Of a stretch of 61,438 nucleotides of DNA, positions 50,041 to 59,533 are shown in pieces. Every line of letters starts with the position of its first letter. Within the stretch, counting starts at the first letter, position 1. Location of the stretch: the NCBI GenBank assembly GCA_964390555.1, contig CAYMJU010000115.1, positions 1 through 61,438 on the forward strand, written 5' to 3'. Origin of the DNA: CAVTWS01 sp964390555 (GTDB lineage Bacteria > Actinomycetota > Acidimicrobiia > Acidimicrobiales > SHLQ01). The notes under the pieces were generated by a model. The model was not told the DNA's origin. It saw only the letters and a list, made by a program, of their open reading frames with translations, and made no database searches. A program made the position numbers and the translations under genes.

Positions 50041-51564
50041 GTGAACCTGATGATGCTCCTGGAGATGGCGGCCAGCGGGTTCGGTGACCGGGTGGCCGTC
50101 GGCTCTCGCCACGGCGGCGGACTCACCTACCAGGGGTTGTTCGAAGCCGCGGGCCGAGCCGCCACCGAGTTCCGTTCGAGCGGCGTGAAGACGATCACCA
50201 TGGTCGACGAGGCCAGCCCGGTGCTCCCCGTCGCCATGTTCGGGTGCGCGTGGGCCGGGGTGCCCTTTGTTCCCCTCAACTACCGTCTCGACGACGCTGG
50301 GCTCCACGCTCTGCTCGACCGATCGGCGCCCACGCTGTCGATCATCGGCGACGACCATCACCACCGGGTCACCCGCGTCGATGGTGTCACCGCCGCCGAG
50401 CGGGCCGGGTTCCTCAGCCGGGTCAGCGACTCCGCCGCCGGTGTTCCCGAGAGCGACTGGGGCTTCGACGGCGACGACATCGCCATCTTGTTGTTCACCA
50501 GCGGAACGACCGGAGAGCCGAAGGCTGCGGTTCTGCGGAACCGGCATCTGGTGTCGTACATCTTCGGCACGGTCGAGTTCATGGGCGCCGGTGACGACGA
50601 GGCCACACTCATGAGCGTGCCGCCGTATCACATTGCCGGCATGGCCGCGATCCTCAGCTCGGTCTACGCCGGGCGCCGGATCGTGCAGCTCCCCCAATTC
50701 GACGCCGATCGGTGGATCGACTTGGCCCGCACCGAAGCGGTGACCCACGCCATGGTCGTGCCGACGATGTTGGCACGCATCGTGGACCGGCTCGACGCCA
50801 CCGGCGCCGAACCCATCGCCACCCTCCGGGCGATCTCCTACGGCGGCGGCAAGATGCCCCGCTCGGTCATCGAACGGGCCCTCGCCCTGTTCCCCGACGC
50901 CGGCTTCGTGAACGCCTACGGCCTGACCGAGACCAGCTCCACCGTCGCTCTCCTCGGCCCCGAGGACCACCGCCTCGCCGCGGCCAGCGACGACCCCGCG
51001 GTGCGCGACCGCCTGTCGTCAGTCGGTCGGCCGCTCCCCGGCGTCGAGGTCACGATCCGCGACGACGACGCCAACGAGGTCCCAGCCGGCCATCCCGGCG
51101 AGATCTGGCTCCGGGGTGAACAGGTGTCTGGCGAGTACCTCGGTCGCGACTCGCGCTTGACCGCGGACGGCTGGTTCCCTACCAGCGACGGCGGGTTGCT
51201 CGACGCCGACGGCTACTTGTTCTTGTCGGGCCGCATCGACGACGTGATAATCCGCGGGGCCGAGAACATGTCCCCCGGCGAGATCGAGGACGTTCTGTTG
51301 ACCCACGTTGCGGTCGCCGACGCCTGTGCGATCGGCGTGCCCGACCGCCAGTGGGGCGAGCGGGTCGTGGCCGCGGTCGTCCTACACGACGGCAAATCCG
51401 TCGAGGTCGGCGAGCTCCAGGATCTCGTGCGGTCCCAACTCCGGTCCAGCCGCACGCCCGAGCAGATCGAGTTCGTGCCCGAGCTGCCCTACAACGAGAC
51501 CGGCAAGCTGCTGCGCCGCGTGGTGCGCACTTTGCTCGCCCACCTCGGCGACCAGATCGACTGA
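50041..51564 (+). CDS. AMP-forming acyl-CoA synthetase (class I adenylate-forming)
   Basis: A 507-residue ligase that activates a carboxylic acid with ATP and CoA. The P-loop-like motif is ILLFTSGTTGEPKAAVLRN (about residue 155); the adenylate-binding NAYGLTETSS, DGWFPTSDGG and hinge FLSGRIDDVIIRGAENM follow; and the catalytic Lys is in NETGKLLRRV near the C-terminus. Chain length of the substrate cannot be judged. GTG 50041 has AGGAG upstream. Longer in-frame sequence belongs to the preceding gene's shadow. Confidence 0.93.
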   Translation: MNLMMLLEMAASGFGDRVAVGSRHGGGLTYQGLFEAAGRAATEFRSSGVKTITMVDEASPVLPVAMFGCAWAGVPFVPLNYRLDDAGLHALLDRSAPTLSIIGDDHHHRVTRVDGVTAAERAGFLSRVSDSAAGVPESDWGFDGDDIAILLFTSGTTGEPKAAVLRNRHLVSYIFGTVEFMGAGDDEATLMSVPPYHIAGMAAILSSVYAGRRIVQLPQFDADRWIDLARTEAVTHAMVVPTMLARIVDRLDATGAEPIATLRAISYGGGKMPRSVIERALALFPDAGFVNAYGLTETSSTVALLGPEDHRLAAASDDPAVRDRLSSVGRPLPGVEVTIRDDDANEVPAGHPGEIWLRGEQVSGEYLGRDSRLTADGWFPTSDGGLLDADGYLFLSGRIDDVIIRGAENMSPGEIEDVLLTHVAVADACAIGVPDRQWGERVVAAVVLHDGKSVEVGELQDLVRSQLRSSRTPEQIEFVPELPYNETGKLLRRVVRTLLAHLGDQID

Positions 51565-51578
51565 AGGGGCTGGCCGCG

Positions 51579-52514
51579 GTGCTCGTCTGGTCCGCCGACG
51601 AGGCCCGGCTTCGTCTGAGCTTGCCGAGCCTGACAGCAGACGTCGGCGTGGCGCGCGGCGTGCCCCTGGTCTTGGTCGAAGCTGACGGGGGACCGCTCCC
51701 CGTGGTGCCGGCATCGTTCCCGGCCATCGTGCTCGGCATCGACCTCGACGGCGACCTCGACGGCGAGCTCGATGTCGATTCGGTCGCGGCGGCGGTGCTG
51801 GCGCATCCGCAGGCCGCAGTGGTGTTGGCCCAGCTGCTCCGGGTGTCGGTCGACCTCCCGGTCCCCGGCGCCCTCGTCGCCGAGTCGCTGGCCTATGGCG
51901 TCCTGCAAGCCGGTCCCGAGCACCGGGCCTGGCTCGCGACCCGAGGCCGGCGGGTTCGACCCCAGTCCGACGACCCACCCGTGCTCGTGGATGATTCGCC
52001 GGACCGGGTTCGCCTGACGCTCAATCGACCCCGAATCCGCAACCCGTTCAGCGCGGCGATGCGTGATGCCCTCGTCGCGGAGCTACGGCGCCTACAGACC
52101 CACGGTGACGGGCGCCCCATCGATCTGACCGGCTCCGGCCCCGCATTCTGTGTGGGTGGCGACCTGGCCGAGTTCGGCACCGTCGCCGACCCGAGCACCG
52201 CGCACCACCTCCGCATGGCCACCAGCGCCGGGCTCGAGCTCTGGCGCGTACGGGAGCGGCTCACCGCCAGAGTTCACGGCGCCTGCGTGGGGGCCGGTGT
52301 CGAGCTGGCGGCGTTCGCCGGCCGCGTCGAGGCTTCCGCCGACACGGTCTTCTCGCTCCCCGAGCTCGGCTTGGGCTTGGTCCCGGGCGCGGGCGGCACC
52401 GTGAGCCTGCCCCGGCGCATCGGCCGCCAGCGGACGCTGTGGATGGCCCTCACCGGCACCCGCATCGACGCCACCACCGCCCTCGCCTGGGGCCTCGTCG
52501 ACGCCCTCGTGTGA
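51579..52514 (+). CDS. Enoyl-CoA hydratase/isomerase-family protein with N-terminal extension
   Basis: A 311-residue crotonase-fold protein. The crotonase part begins near residue 140 (RVRLTLNRPRIRNPFSAAMR) and keeps the oxyanion-hole segments GSGPAFCVGGDLAEFG and RVHGACVGAGVELAAFA, plus PELGLGLVPGAGGTVSLPR. It ends early (LAWGLVDALV), lacking the C-terminal trimerisation helix. The first ~135 residues are an additional, partly crotonase-like or linker domain. Substrate unknown. GTG 51579 has GGGG upstream and lies 14 bp after the acyl-CoA synthetase gene. Confidence 0.8.
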   Translation: MLVWSADEARLRLSLPSLTADVGVARGVPLVLVEADGGPLPVVPASFPAIVLGIDLDGDLDGELDVDSVAAAVLAHPQAAVVLAQLLRVSVDLPVPGALVAESLAYGVLQAGPEHRAWLATRGRRVRPQSDDPPVLVDDSPDRVRLTLNRPRIRNPFSAAMRDALVAELRRLQTHGDGRPIDLTGSGPAFCVGGDLAEFGTVADPSTAHHLRMATSAGLELWRVRERLTARVHGACVGAGVELAAFAGRVEASADTVFSLPELGLGLVPGAGGTVSLPRRIGRQRTLWMALTGTRIDATTALAWGLVDALV

Positions 52515-52529
52515 CGCTCTGCGAAGGCG

Positions 52530-53369
52530 TCAGCGGACCCGGAAGCTCGATTCGAGGCCGGCGTCCTCGAAGCCACCGACCAACACCCCGTGGGCGGCGT
52601 AGTGGTACAGCGCGGTCTTGAAGATCGCCCCCAGCGCGCTGAGCACGACGACCACTGCGGCCACGTACACCACACCGACCAGGATGGCGACGACGCTCAA
52701 GGCGAGCTGACCGACCGCGACGAGCAACCCCACCACCACGATCGCCGGCACGATCAACAACAACCCGAGCAGCCCGAAGCCGGCCTGGGAGATGAGGTTC
52801 TCACCCCACGTGCGCTTGAACAGCTCGGTCGAGCGACCGATGGCCGCGAACGGCCCGGTCCCCTCGATGACCACGATCGGGACGACGAGGAACGTGAGCA
52901 CGGCCCACGCCATCGACACGAACGACGCCACGATCCGGCCGATCAGGCCCTTGTCCTGGATCGACCGGATGATCATCCCCACCGTCGTGCTCACGAGCGT
53001 CCACCCGAACAGCTGCGGTAGACGGCGCATCGCGCCTCCGATAGCCGAGCCGACCGTCGGGTCGCCACCGGTGAGCCGCTCGTGCGCGCCCGAGACCATG
53101 GCGGCAGTGAAGAAAACGCTGACGAAGGTGACCCCGATCGTGGCCAACAGCCCGAACGCATAGGTGGCGGGGCTGACGTCGGCACCGCCCGATTCGTTGG
53201 CCCGGTCAACGAGGTCCTGGTTGAGCAAGAAGGCCGGGATTACGAACGCCAACAGCACCCCGAGCGAGCAGATGAACGACAGGACCGGGAACACGAGGAG
53301 CTCGCGGTCCTTCTTGAGCACGGCCCACGACGCGCGGGCCATGGTGAGCGTTCGATCGAAGCGTCCCAT
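52530..53369 (-). CDS. DUF6159-type multi-pass membrane protein
   Basis: A 279-residue protein with about six transmembrane segments, starting GRFDRTLTMARASWAVLKKDRELLVFP (read in parts), the typical opening of the DUF6159 family. Function unknown; homologues occur widely in bacteria. The ATG has GGAG upstream. It lies 32 bp after the thiolase gene on the same strand, and is convergent with the enoyl-CoA hydratase gene. Confidence 0.7.
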   Translation of the reverse strand: MGRFDRTLTMARASWAVLKKDRELLVFPVLSFICSLGVLLAFVIPAFLLNQDLVDRANESGGADVSPATYAFGLLATIGVTFVSVFFTAAMVSGAHERLTGGDPTVGSAIGGAMRRLPQLFGWTLVSTTVGMIIRSIQDKGLIGRIVASFVSMAWAVLTFLVVPIVVIEGTGPFAAIGRSTELFKRTWGENLISQAGFGLLGLLLIVPAIVVVGLLVAVGQLALSVVAILVGVVYVAAVVVVLSALGAIFKTALYHYAAHGVLVGGFEDAGLESSFRVR

Positions 53370-53401
53370 GGTTGTCTCCTGTGTTCGTCTCTACGGTTCG
53401 G

Positions 53402-54553
53402 TCAGAGCCGTTCGATGATCGTGACGTTGGCCTGGCCGCCGCCCTCGCACATGGTCTGCAGACCGTAGCGGCCGCCGGTGCGCTCGAGCTCGTTGAGCAG
53501 CGTCGTCATGAGCCGGGCGCCGGTGCAGCCGAGCGGGTGCCCGAGCGCGATGGCTCCGCCGTTGACGTTGACCTTCTCGTGGGGGATGCCGTGCTCGTGC
53601 ATCCATGCCAGGGGCACCGACGCGAACGCTTCGTTGCATTCGAACAGATCGATGTCGCCGATCGACATGCCCGACTTCTCGAGCGCGTAGGCCGTCGCCG
53701 GGATCGGCCCGGTCAGCATGTAGATCGGATCGGCACCGCGAACGGAGAGGTGGTGGATCCGCGCCCTCGGCGTCAGGCCGTGGTCCTCCACGGCCTGTTC
53801 GCTGGCGATGAGGATGGCGGCCGCGCCGTCGGAGATCTGGCTGGCCACCGCCGCGGTCAGCCGGCCGCCTTCGACGAGGGTACGCAACGACGCCATCTTC
53901 TCGCGGGTGGTATCGGGTCGTGGCCCCTCGTCCGAAGTCACGCCGAGATAGGGCGAGATCTCGCGCTCGAAACGCCCCTCGGCCGCGGCCCGGATGGCGC
54001 GCTGGTGGCTCTCGTAGGCGAACGCCTCCATGGCGTCGCGCGAGATGTCCCACTTCTCGGCGATCATCTCGGCGCCCCGGAACTGGCTGACCTCCTGGGT
54101 TCCGTAGCGGGCTACCCAACCCTCTGAGCCGCTGAAAGGGTCGGGGATGCCGAGCGGCTCGGCGGCGAGCATGGCGTAGCTGATCGGCACCTGGCTCATG
54201 TTCTGCACGCCGCCGGCGACTACGACGTCGTTGACTCCGGCCATCACCCCGGTCGCCGCGAAGTGCACGGCCTGCTGGCTCGATCCGCACTGGCGGTCGA
54301 TGGTCACGCCGGGAACGTGCTCGGGCAGACCGGCGGCCAGCCAACAGGTTCGAGCGATGTCGCCGGCCTGGTGGCCGACGTTGTCGAGGCAGCCGAACAC
54401 GACGTCCTCGACGGCGCCCGGGTCGACGCCCGTGCGGGCCATCAGCTCCTTGAGCACATGGGCACCCATGTCGGCGGGGTGCGCGCCGGCGAGTCCCCCG
54501 TTGCGCCGCCCGACCGGCGTGCGGACAGCGTCGATGATGTAGGCCTCACCCAT
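53402..54553 (-). CDS. Acetyl-CoA C-acyltransferase (thiolase)
   Basis: A 383-residue degradative-type thiolase. The nucleophilic Cys is in TIDRQCGSSQQAVHF (about residue 90), the His in NGGAIALGHPLGCTGAR and the second Cys in QTMCEGGGQAN near the C-terminus. FECNEAFASVPLAW is also conserved. It would release acetyl- or propionyl-CoA from a 3-ketoacyl-CoA, possibly of fatty-acid or sterol side-chain origin. A strong AGGAGGT precedes ATG 54553. Confidence 0.93.
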   Translation of the reverse strand: MGEAYIIDAVRTPVGRRNGGLAGAHPADMGAHVLKELMARTGVDPGAVEDVVFGCLDNVGHQAGDIARTCWLAAGLPEHVPGVTIDRQCGSSQQAVHFAATGVMAGVNDVVVAGGVQNMSQVPISYAMLAAEPLGIPDPFSGSEGWVARYGTQEVSQFRGAEMIAEKWDISRDAMEAFAYESHQRAIRAAAEGRFEREISPYLGVTSDEGPRPDTTREKMASLRTLVEGGRLTAAVASQISDGAAAILIASEQAVEDHGLTPRARIHHLSVRGADPIYMLTGPIPATAYALEKSGMSIGDIDLFECNEAFASVPLAWMHEHGIPHEKVNVNGGAIALGHPLGCTGARLMTTLLNELERTGGRYGLQTMCEGGGQANVTIIERL

Positions 54554-54599
54554 CCCCGGGTACCTCCTGGTCAGCTGCCCCCACGATAGGGCGCCCTCG

Positions 54600-54852
54600 T
54601 CACCGGGACAGAGCGATGGCTATGAAGATCGTCACGACGGCCAACACAACCGTAGGAAGGAGCACGTCCCTATTCGTCCTCGACGGGGGGGCGGTCTGCG
54701 TCGCGTCCTTCGTCCAGGATCGCCTGGAGGTCAAGTTCTCGACGTCGGCGCACCTCGGGGTCATGGGCTTTGGGCCATTCCGGGTTCGCCGCGAACAGCG
54801 CATCGGTGATCGATGTCGAATGACAACTTCGAGACGACAGCTCTTCAAGCAC
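54600..54852 (-). pseudogene. Small single-pass membrane protein, possibly frameshifted at a poly-C tract
   Basis: From GTG 54852 an open frame encodes ITDALFAANPEWPKAHDPEV, then RRRRELDLQAILDEG, and stops at 54670. A second frame from about 54690 to 54600 encodes a classic membrane segment (VVLAVVTIFIAIALSR) and stops. The frames meet at a run of seven C (54691-54685 on the minus strand); losing one C joins them into one ~83-residue tail-anchored protein. It could be one gene with a slippage mutation or sequence error, or two tiny genes (the second from GTG 54665). Function unknown. Confidence 0.4.
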
Positions 54853-54939
54853 GTCCGTGGCCGTTAGACCGGCAGACGTCCACTGCGCCTCGTGCGGTGG
54901 ACTCAGATTGGCTGGTATCGACCACCTTCGTAGGTCACA

Positions 54940-55233
54940 TCAACGGGCATAGGAGACGATCCAGTTGGACTCGCTCGGAACGACCGTCGGCTCGTAGCCG
55001 GGGTAGCCGCGGACTACGTTGTGTTCCATCGCGTAGTTCGGGCTTGTCTCCATCGGGTATTGCGCGCGTCCCGGCTCAGGTCCGATGTCTACGATCGTCG
55101 GGCCCTCATCGATCCAGCTCTCGACCTGCGCTCTGTCGTGGGCGAGCAACTTGTCGTGGGTGTAACTGGCAGGATTCTCTCGACGACCTCGATCCTGCGA
55201 CGGGGGCGACGGACGGACTTCCTGGCCCGGACG
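54940..55233 (-). pseudogene. Fragment resembling a polymorphic-toxin C-terminal domain
   Basis: An open frame of 97 codons that begins right after a TAA at 55234-55236 and has no good start. It encodes NPASYTHDKLLAHDRAQVE, then WIDEGPTIVDIGPEP, PMETSPNYAMEHNVVRGY and a final SESNWIVSYAR. This resembles the C-terminal effector ends I recall from actinobacterial WXG/RHS-type toxins, but no domain name is assigned with confidence. The toxin's N-terminal delivery part is missing, so it is read as a remnant. The rest of the 736-bp gap 54554-55289 holds the small membrane gene and otherwise nothing recognisable. Confidence 0.35.
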
Positions 55234-55240
55234 TTATCGG

Positions 55241-55246
55241 TATGCT
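55241..55246 (+). promoter_or_regulatory. Candidate -10 element of the branched-chain ABC operon
   Basis: TATGCT in an AT-richer patch 43 nt before ATG 55290. Confidence 0.35.
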
Positions 55247-55289
55247 CTTTGTCGGATGAGCTTTCGGTGGTAGGCGTGGTGGCCTGGCG

Positions 55290-57395
55290 ATGATCGATCA
55301 CCTGAACTTCATCATTCTCGGGCTGGGCAACGGGGCGGTGTTCGCGGCCCTGGCGATGACCCTCGTCGTGACCTACCGGAGCTCGGGTGTCCTCAACTTC
55401 GCGGCAGGATCGTTGGCCCTCCACGCCGCCTACACCTATGCCTTCCTCCGGAGGGGCGAGCTGCTCATACCGGTCCCCGGCCTCCCGTAGACGGTCGATC
55501 TCGGTGGGCCGCTGGCCTTCGTGCCGTCGCTCATCATCACCCTGGACATGGAAGCGGTGGTCGGGGTTCTGCTTTACGTGCTCGTGTTCCGGCCGCTGCG
55601 CAACCACCTGCCGGTTGCCAAGGCGGTTGCGTCGCTCGGGGTCATGGCCCTGTTCTCCGCGGCGATGCTCCACCAGGTCGGCGGCGACCAGATCATCGTG
55701 CCGCCCATCCTTCCCCGAGAGACCTGGATGCTGGGCGACATCCGGCTCCTGTTCGATCGCATATGGTTCGTCGCGATAATCCTCGCCCTGGCCGGGGGGC
55801 TCGGTGTCGTGTATCGCTTCACCCATTTCGGGGTTGCGACCCGCGCCGCGGCCGAGACCGAGGTCGGCGCGTACGTGAGCGGACTGGCTCCGGAGCGCCT
55901 CGCCCTCGCCAATTGGGCCCTGGGGGCGATGGTCGCCGGCCTCGCTGGTGTGCTGATCTCCCCGCTCGTCCCACTCGTACCGGGCTTCTACACCCTGTTC
56001 ATCGTGCCAGCGCTCGCGGCTGCGGTGCTGGGTCGATTCTCGCTTCTCGGGCCTGCGGTGTTCGGCGGCCTGGCCATCGGCATGCTCCAATCCGAGGCGG
56101 TCTTCCTCGAGACTCGTCACGACTGGTTCCCGAGCAGCGGCGTCTCCGAGCTCATTCCGCTGATCATCGTGCTCTTCGTCCTGCTCGTTCGCGGAAAGCC
56201 GCTCCCCACTCGCGGCATGCTGATCGAACGGACGCTCGGGCGGGCGCCCCGGCCCCACTCGGTCGTGATGCCGCTCGCCGTCGGGTTGCCGATCGGCATC
56301 GCCGCGATCTATCTCGCCGACGACAGCTATCGCAGTGCCCTGATGATCACCTTCATCTACGCCATCATCTCGCTTTCGTTGGTCGTCGTCCCCGGCTACG
56401 TCGGTCAGATCTCGCTGGCCCAGATGACCTTCGCCGGGTCGGCGGCGTTCATGTTGAGCACGCTCAGCGATGACTGGGGCATCCCGTTCCCGATCTCGCC
56501 GCTCATGGCCGCACTCGTGGCCACCGTCATCGGCGTGCTGGTCGGGCTTCCGGCGTTGCGCATCCGGGGGATGCTCGTCGCCGTCGTCACCTTGACTCTC
56601 GCAGTCGCGCTGGAAGCGATGTGGTTTCGCAATCCGGATTGGAACGGCGGCACGCAAGGCTCGCCGATCCCGAACCCCGAGCTGTTCGGCATCGATCTCG
56701 GCATCGGCACGGGTCTCGCGTTCCCCCGTGCCGAGTTCGGTCTCCTCTGCCTCGGCACCCTGGCCCTTGTCGCCGTCGGCGTGGCCAAGCTGCGCATGAG
56801 TCGGCTCGGATCGGCGATGCTGGCGGGTGAAGGCCGACGAACGTTCTGCGGCCTGGCCGGCGAATCGATCGCTTCGCTCCCGCCCCACCGGCGGGCGCGG
56901 CGCGGCTTGGGAAGGACGTTCCAGGGCGCACACCTCTACGAGGACCTGACCGTCGAAGAGAACATCGCGGCGGGGCAGTACGCGATCGGCGCCGATGCCC
57001 CCGATCTCCACGATCTGCTCGAGGCGCTCGGGCTCGACGACCTCCGAGTCCGGCAAGTGCGGGAGCTCTCGCAGGGACAGCGGCAACTCGTCTCGATCGC
57101 CCGCGCCGTGGCCGCCGCGCCGCGGCTGCTCCTGTTGGACGAGCCGGCCGCCGGGCTCGACCCGACCGAGAGCGAATGGCTGGCGGACCGACTGCGAGGC
57201 GTGCGCGACAGCGGCGTCGCCATCGTCCTGGTCGATCACGACATGTCGTTCGTGCTCGGGCTGTGCGAGGAGATCCTGGTGCTCGACTTCGGTGAGACCA
57301 TCGCCGACGGGTCTCCGGCCGAGATCAGAGCGAGCCGACGAGTCGCCGAGGCCTACCTCGGGTCGACCCATGCCGACGAGGTGACCGCGCCATGA
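55290..57395 (+). pseudogene. Branched-chain amino acid-type ABC transporter livH-livM-livG, decayed and fused
   Basis: From ATG 55290 the LivH-type permease reads for 66 codons to an in-frame TAG (55488-55490), after which the same frame continues (TVDLGGPLAFVPSLII) for 635 more codons. The frame passes through the rest of LivH, a LivM-like permease (from about 56260: VVPGYVGQISLAQMTFAG), and then directly into the middle of a LivG-like ATPase at about 56825. The end of LivM and the ATPase's Walker A are missing. What remains is the Q-loop region RRGLGRTFQ, the signature LSQGQRQLVSIARA, Walker B LLLLDEPAAG and the H-loop VDHDM. Roughly 0.5 kb appears deleted. The transporter cannot be functional as written. 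Confidence 0.75.
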
Positions 57396-58117
57396 CCCTC
57401 GCATGCACCGGCCTGTCCGCCGGCTACGCGGGGCTCGCAGTCGCCCGTGGAGTCGACCTCTCGGTCGGTCCGAAGCAGATCATCGCCGTGCTCGGCCCCA
57501 ACGGGGCGGGCAAGACCACCCTGCTCCTCACGCTCGCCGGATTCCTTGCTCCCATCGGCGGTTCGGTGCTGCTCGACGGCGAGGTCGTGCGTCGGCCGGG
57601 GCCCGGACGGATGAACGCCGCCGGCGTGGTGCTGGTCCCTGATTCGCGTGCGCTGTTCATGAACCTCACGCCGCTCGAGAACCTGACCTTGGCCGCTCGA
57701 CGATCCCCGAGGGACACCGGCAGGAAGGCGGTCGACGAGGTGCTCGACATCTTCCCGAGCCTGCGAGCGCGACTTCGGCTGGCGACCGGGATGCTCTCGG
57801 GCGGAGAGCAGCAGATGCTCGCGGTCGGACGGGCGCTGGTCCAGCGCCCGCGGGTGCTGCTCATCGACGAGATGAGCATGGGACTCGCCCCGATCATCGT
57901 GGAGCATCTCATGCCGCTCATCCGCGGGGTGGCCGACGAGGCGGGGGCCGGTGTCGTCCTCGTCGAGCAGCATGTGCACCTGGCGCTCGAGGTGGCCGAT
58001 CATGCGATGGTGATGTTTCATGGTGACGTGACCCTCTCCGGCTCCCCGTCCGAGCTGAGGGCCGACCAGGCCGCGCTCGAGGCCGCCTATCTCGGGTCGA
58101 GGACATGTCAGGCATGA
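57392..58117 (+). CDS. livF: Branched-chain amino acid-type ABC transporter ATPase
   Basis: An intact 241-residue LivF-type ATPase: Walker A GPNGAGKTTLLLTL (about residue 33), signature MLSGGEQQMLAVGRAL, Walker B RVLLIDEMSMGL and H-loop EQHVHLAL. The ATG overlaps the preceding decayed gene's stop (ATGA). Substrate could be amino acids or other carboxylates. Its partner ATPase and permeases are damaged, so it is either orphaned or serves another transporter. Confidence 0.9.
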   Translation: MTLACTGLSAGYAGLAVARGVDLSVGPKQIIAVLGPNGAGKTTLLLTLAGFLAPIGGSVLLDGEVVRRPGPGRMNAAGVVLVPDSRALFMNLTPLENLTLAARRSPRDTGRKAVDEVLDIFPSLRARLRLATGMLSGGEQQMLAVGRALVQRPRVLLIDEMSMGLAPIIVEHLMPLIRGVADEAGAGVVLVEQHVHLALEVADHAMVMFHGDVTLSGSPSELRADQAALEAAYLGSRTCQA

Positions 58118-59508
58118 CGGACACCGGCGTCACCCTTCCCGACGAGGTGGTCGAGTGGATCGCCGACCACGCCGGCGGTCGGGTGGTGCGCGTCGACCGA
58201 CAGGTGGGCGGAGGACGCAAGGAGGCGTGGTTCGTCGATGTCGAACAGGCCGACGGATCAGTGGACGAGCTCTTCCTGCGCTACGACCGCAGCGATCCGA
58301 AGCTGACGGCCGACCCGTGGACCGTCCACCGCGAAGCCGAGGTGTACGTGGCGCTCCAGACGACCGAGGTGCTGGTGCCCCGTGTCTACGCGGTGCACCC
58401 CGTGCATCAGGCCATGTTGTCCCAACGGGTGCGCGGCGGGAATTGGTTCGCCCGGATCACCGATCCCGACGAGGCACTGGCCACGGCTCGCCATTTCATG
58501 GAGCAACTCGCCGCCCTCCACCGCATCGACCCTTCCGACCTGGAGCTTCCGAGCTTTCCCGCTCCGAGCACGGTGGCCGACGCCGTCCGGCACGAGCTCG
58601 ACGAGTGGGATCGCATCATCGAACAGCGAGGCGGCGGCGCCGATCCCGCGCTCGAGTTCAGCCTCAAATGGCTCCGGCGCAACATCCCGGCGTACGACGG
58701 CCCGGTCGTCCTCGTGCAGGGCGACACCGGTCCCGGGAACTTCATGTACGCCGATGGTCGGGTGATCGCGGTGGTCGACTGGGAGCTGGCCCACCTCGGC
58801 GACCCCATGGACGACATCGGGTGGCTGTCGCTGCGAGCCACCCAGGAGGAGCTGCCCGACTTCCCCGCTCGGCTTCGGGAGTACGAGGCGCTCTCCGGGA
58901 ACCCCATAGATGTCGACCGGGTCAATTACTACCGGGTGATGGCGGAGACGAAGCTGCAGGTGATGCGGCACCGACCCCCGGTTACGTCCGGCGCAGGCGG
59001 TGGGGGAGGTGGTGGGGGAGGTGACGTCGGCAACGGACTGATCTACGGCTTGTTGCACCAGCGGCTGTGGTTCGAAGCTCTCGCCGATGCCGTGGGGCTC
59101 GAGCAGACGCAGGCCGAGGTTCCTCCCGAGGGGGAACGTCGCGATCACGACTGGCTGTACGGCGTGGTGCTCGACCAGCTCCGCCACGTGATCGTGCCTC
59201 GCATCACCGACCCCCTCGCGTCGACCCGTGCCAAGGGCCTGGCCCGCATCGTCAAGTACCTGGCGGCGATCGACGCGCACGGCGCCTTCTTCGAGGAATG
59301 CGAACTGGACGATCTCACGGCCCTCCTTGGCCACCGACCCGAGACCGTCGGCGCGGGCCGCAAGGCGATTGCCGACTCCGTGAGGGCCGGCGCCATCGGC
59401 GATGCCGAGTACCTCCGCTACCTGTGGCGTCGGTCCGCCCGGGAGACGGAGTTGGCTCGCCCCGCCATGGGTGTGCTGGCCGACCGCCACTGGCCCCCGC
59501 TCGTATGA
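58105..59508 (+). CDS. Phosphotransferase family protein (APH fold) with poly-Gly insert
   Basis: A 467-residue kinase-like protein. The first ~300 residues form an APH/choline-kinase fold: Brenner-type loop VLVQGDTGPGNFMY (Gln replacing the usual His before GD), and the metal-binding VVDWELAHLGDPMDDIGWL. Similar proteins sit beside acyl-CoA dehydrogenase genes and may phosphorylate hydroxyacyl or other lipid alcohols. A run of nine Gly (about residues 296-304) is encoded by a 12-bp tandem duplication. The C-terminal ~150 residues are helical and not assigned. The ATG overlaps livF by 13 bp; ATG 58114 is an alternative start. Confidence 0.8.
   Translation: MSGMTDTGVTLPDEVVEWIADHAGGRVVRVDRQVGGGRKEAWFVDVEQADGSVDELFLRYDRSDPKLTADPWTVHREAEVYVALQTTEVLVPRVYAVHPVHQAMLSQRVRGGNWFARITDPDEALATARHFMEQLAALHRIDPSDLELPSFPAPSTVADAVRHELDEWDRIIEQRGGGADPALEFSLKWLRRNIPAYDGPVVLVQGDTGPGNFMYADGRVIAVVDWELAHLGDPMDDIGWLSLRATQEELPDFPARLREYEALSGNPIDVDRVNYYRVMAETKLQVMRHRPPVTSGAGGGGGGGGGDVGNGLIYGLLHQRLWFEALADAVGLEQTQAEVPPEGERRDHDWLYGVVLDQLRHVIVPRITDPLASTRAKGLARIVKYLAAIDAHGAFFEECELDDLTALLGHRPETVGAGRKAIADSVRAGAIGDAEYLRYLWRRSARETELARPAMGVLADRHWPPLV
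58999..59022 (+). repeat. 12-bp tandem duplication encoding poly-Gly
   Basis: GGTGGGGGAGGT occurs twice in tandem inside the phosphotransferase gene, preserving frame and extending a Gly linker. Confidence 0.8.
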
Positions 59509-59533
59509 GCCGCCACTCCCAGGAGGAGGCCCG

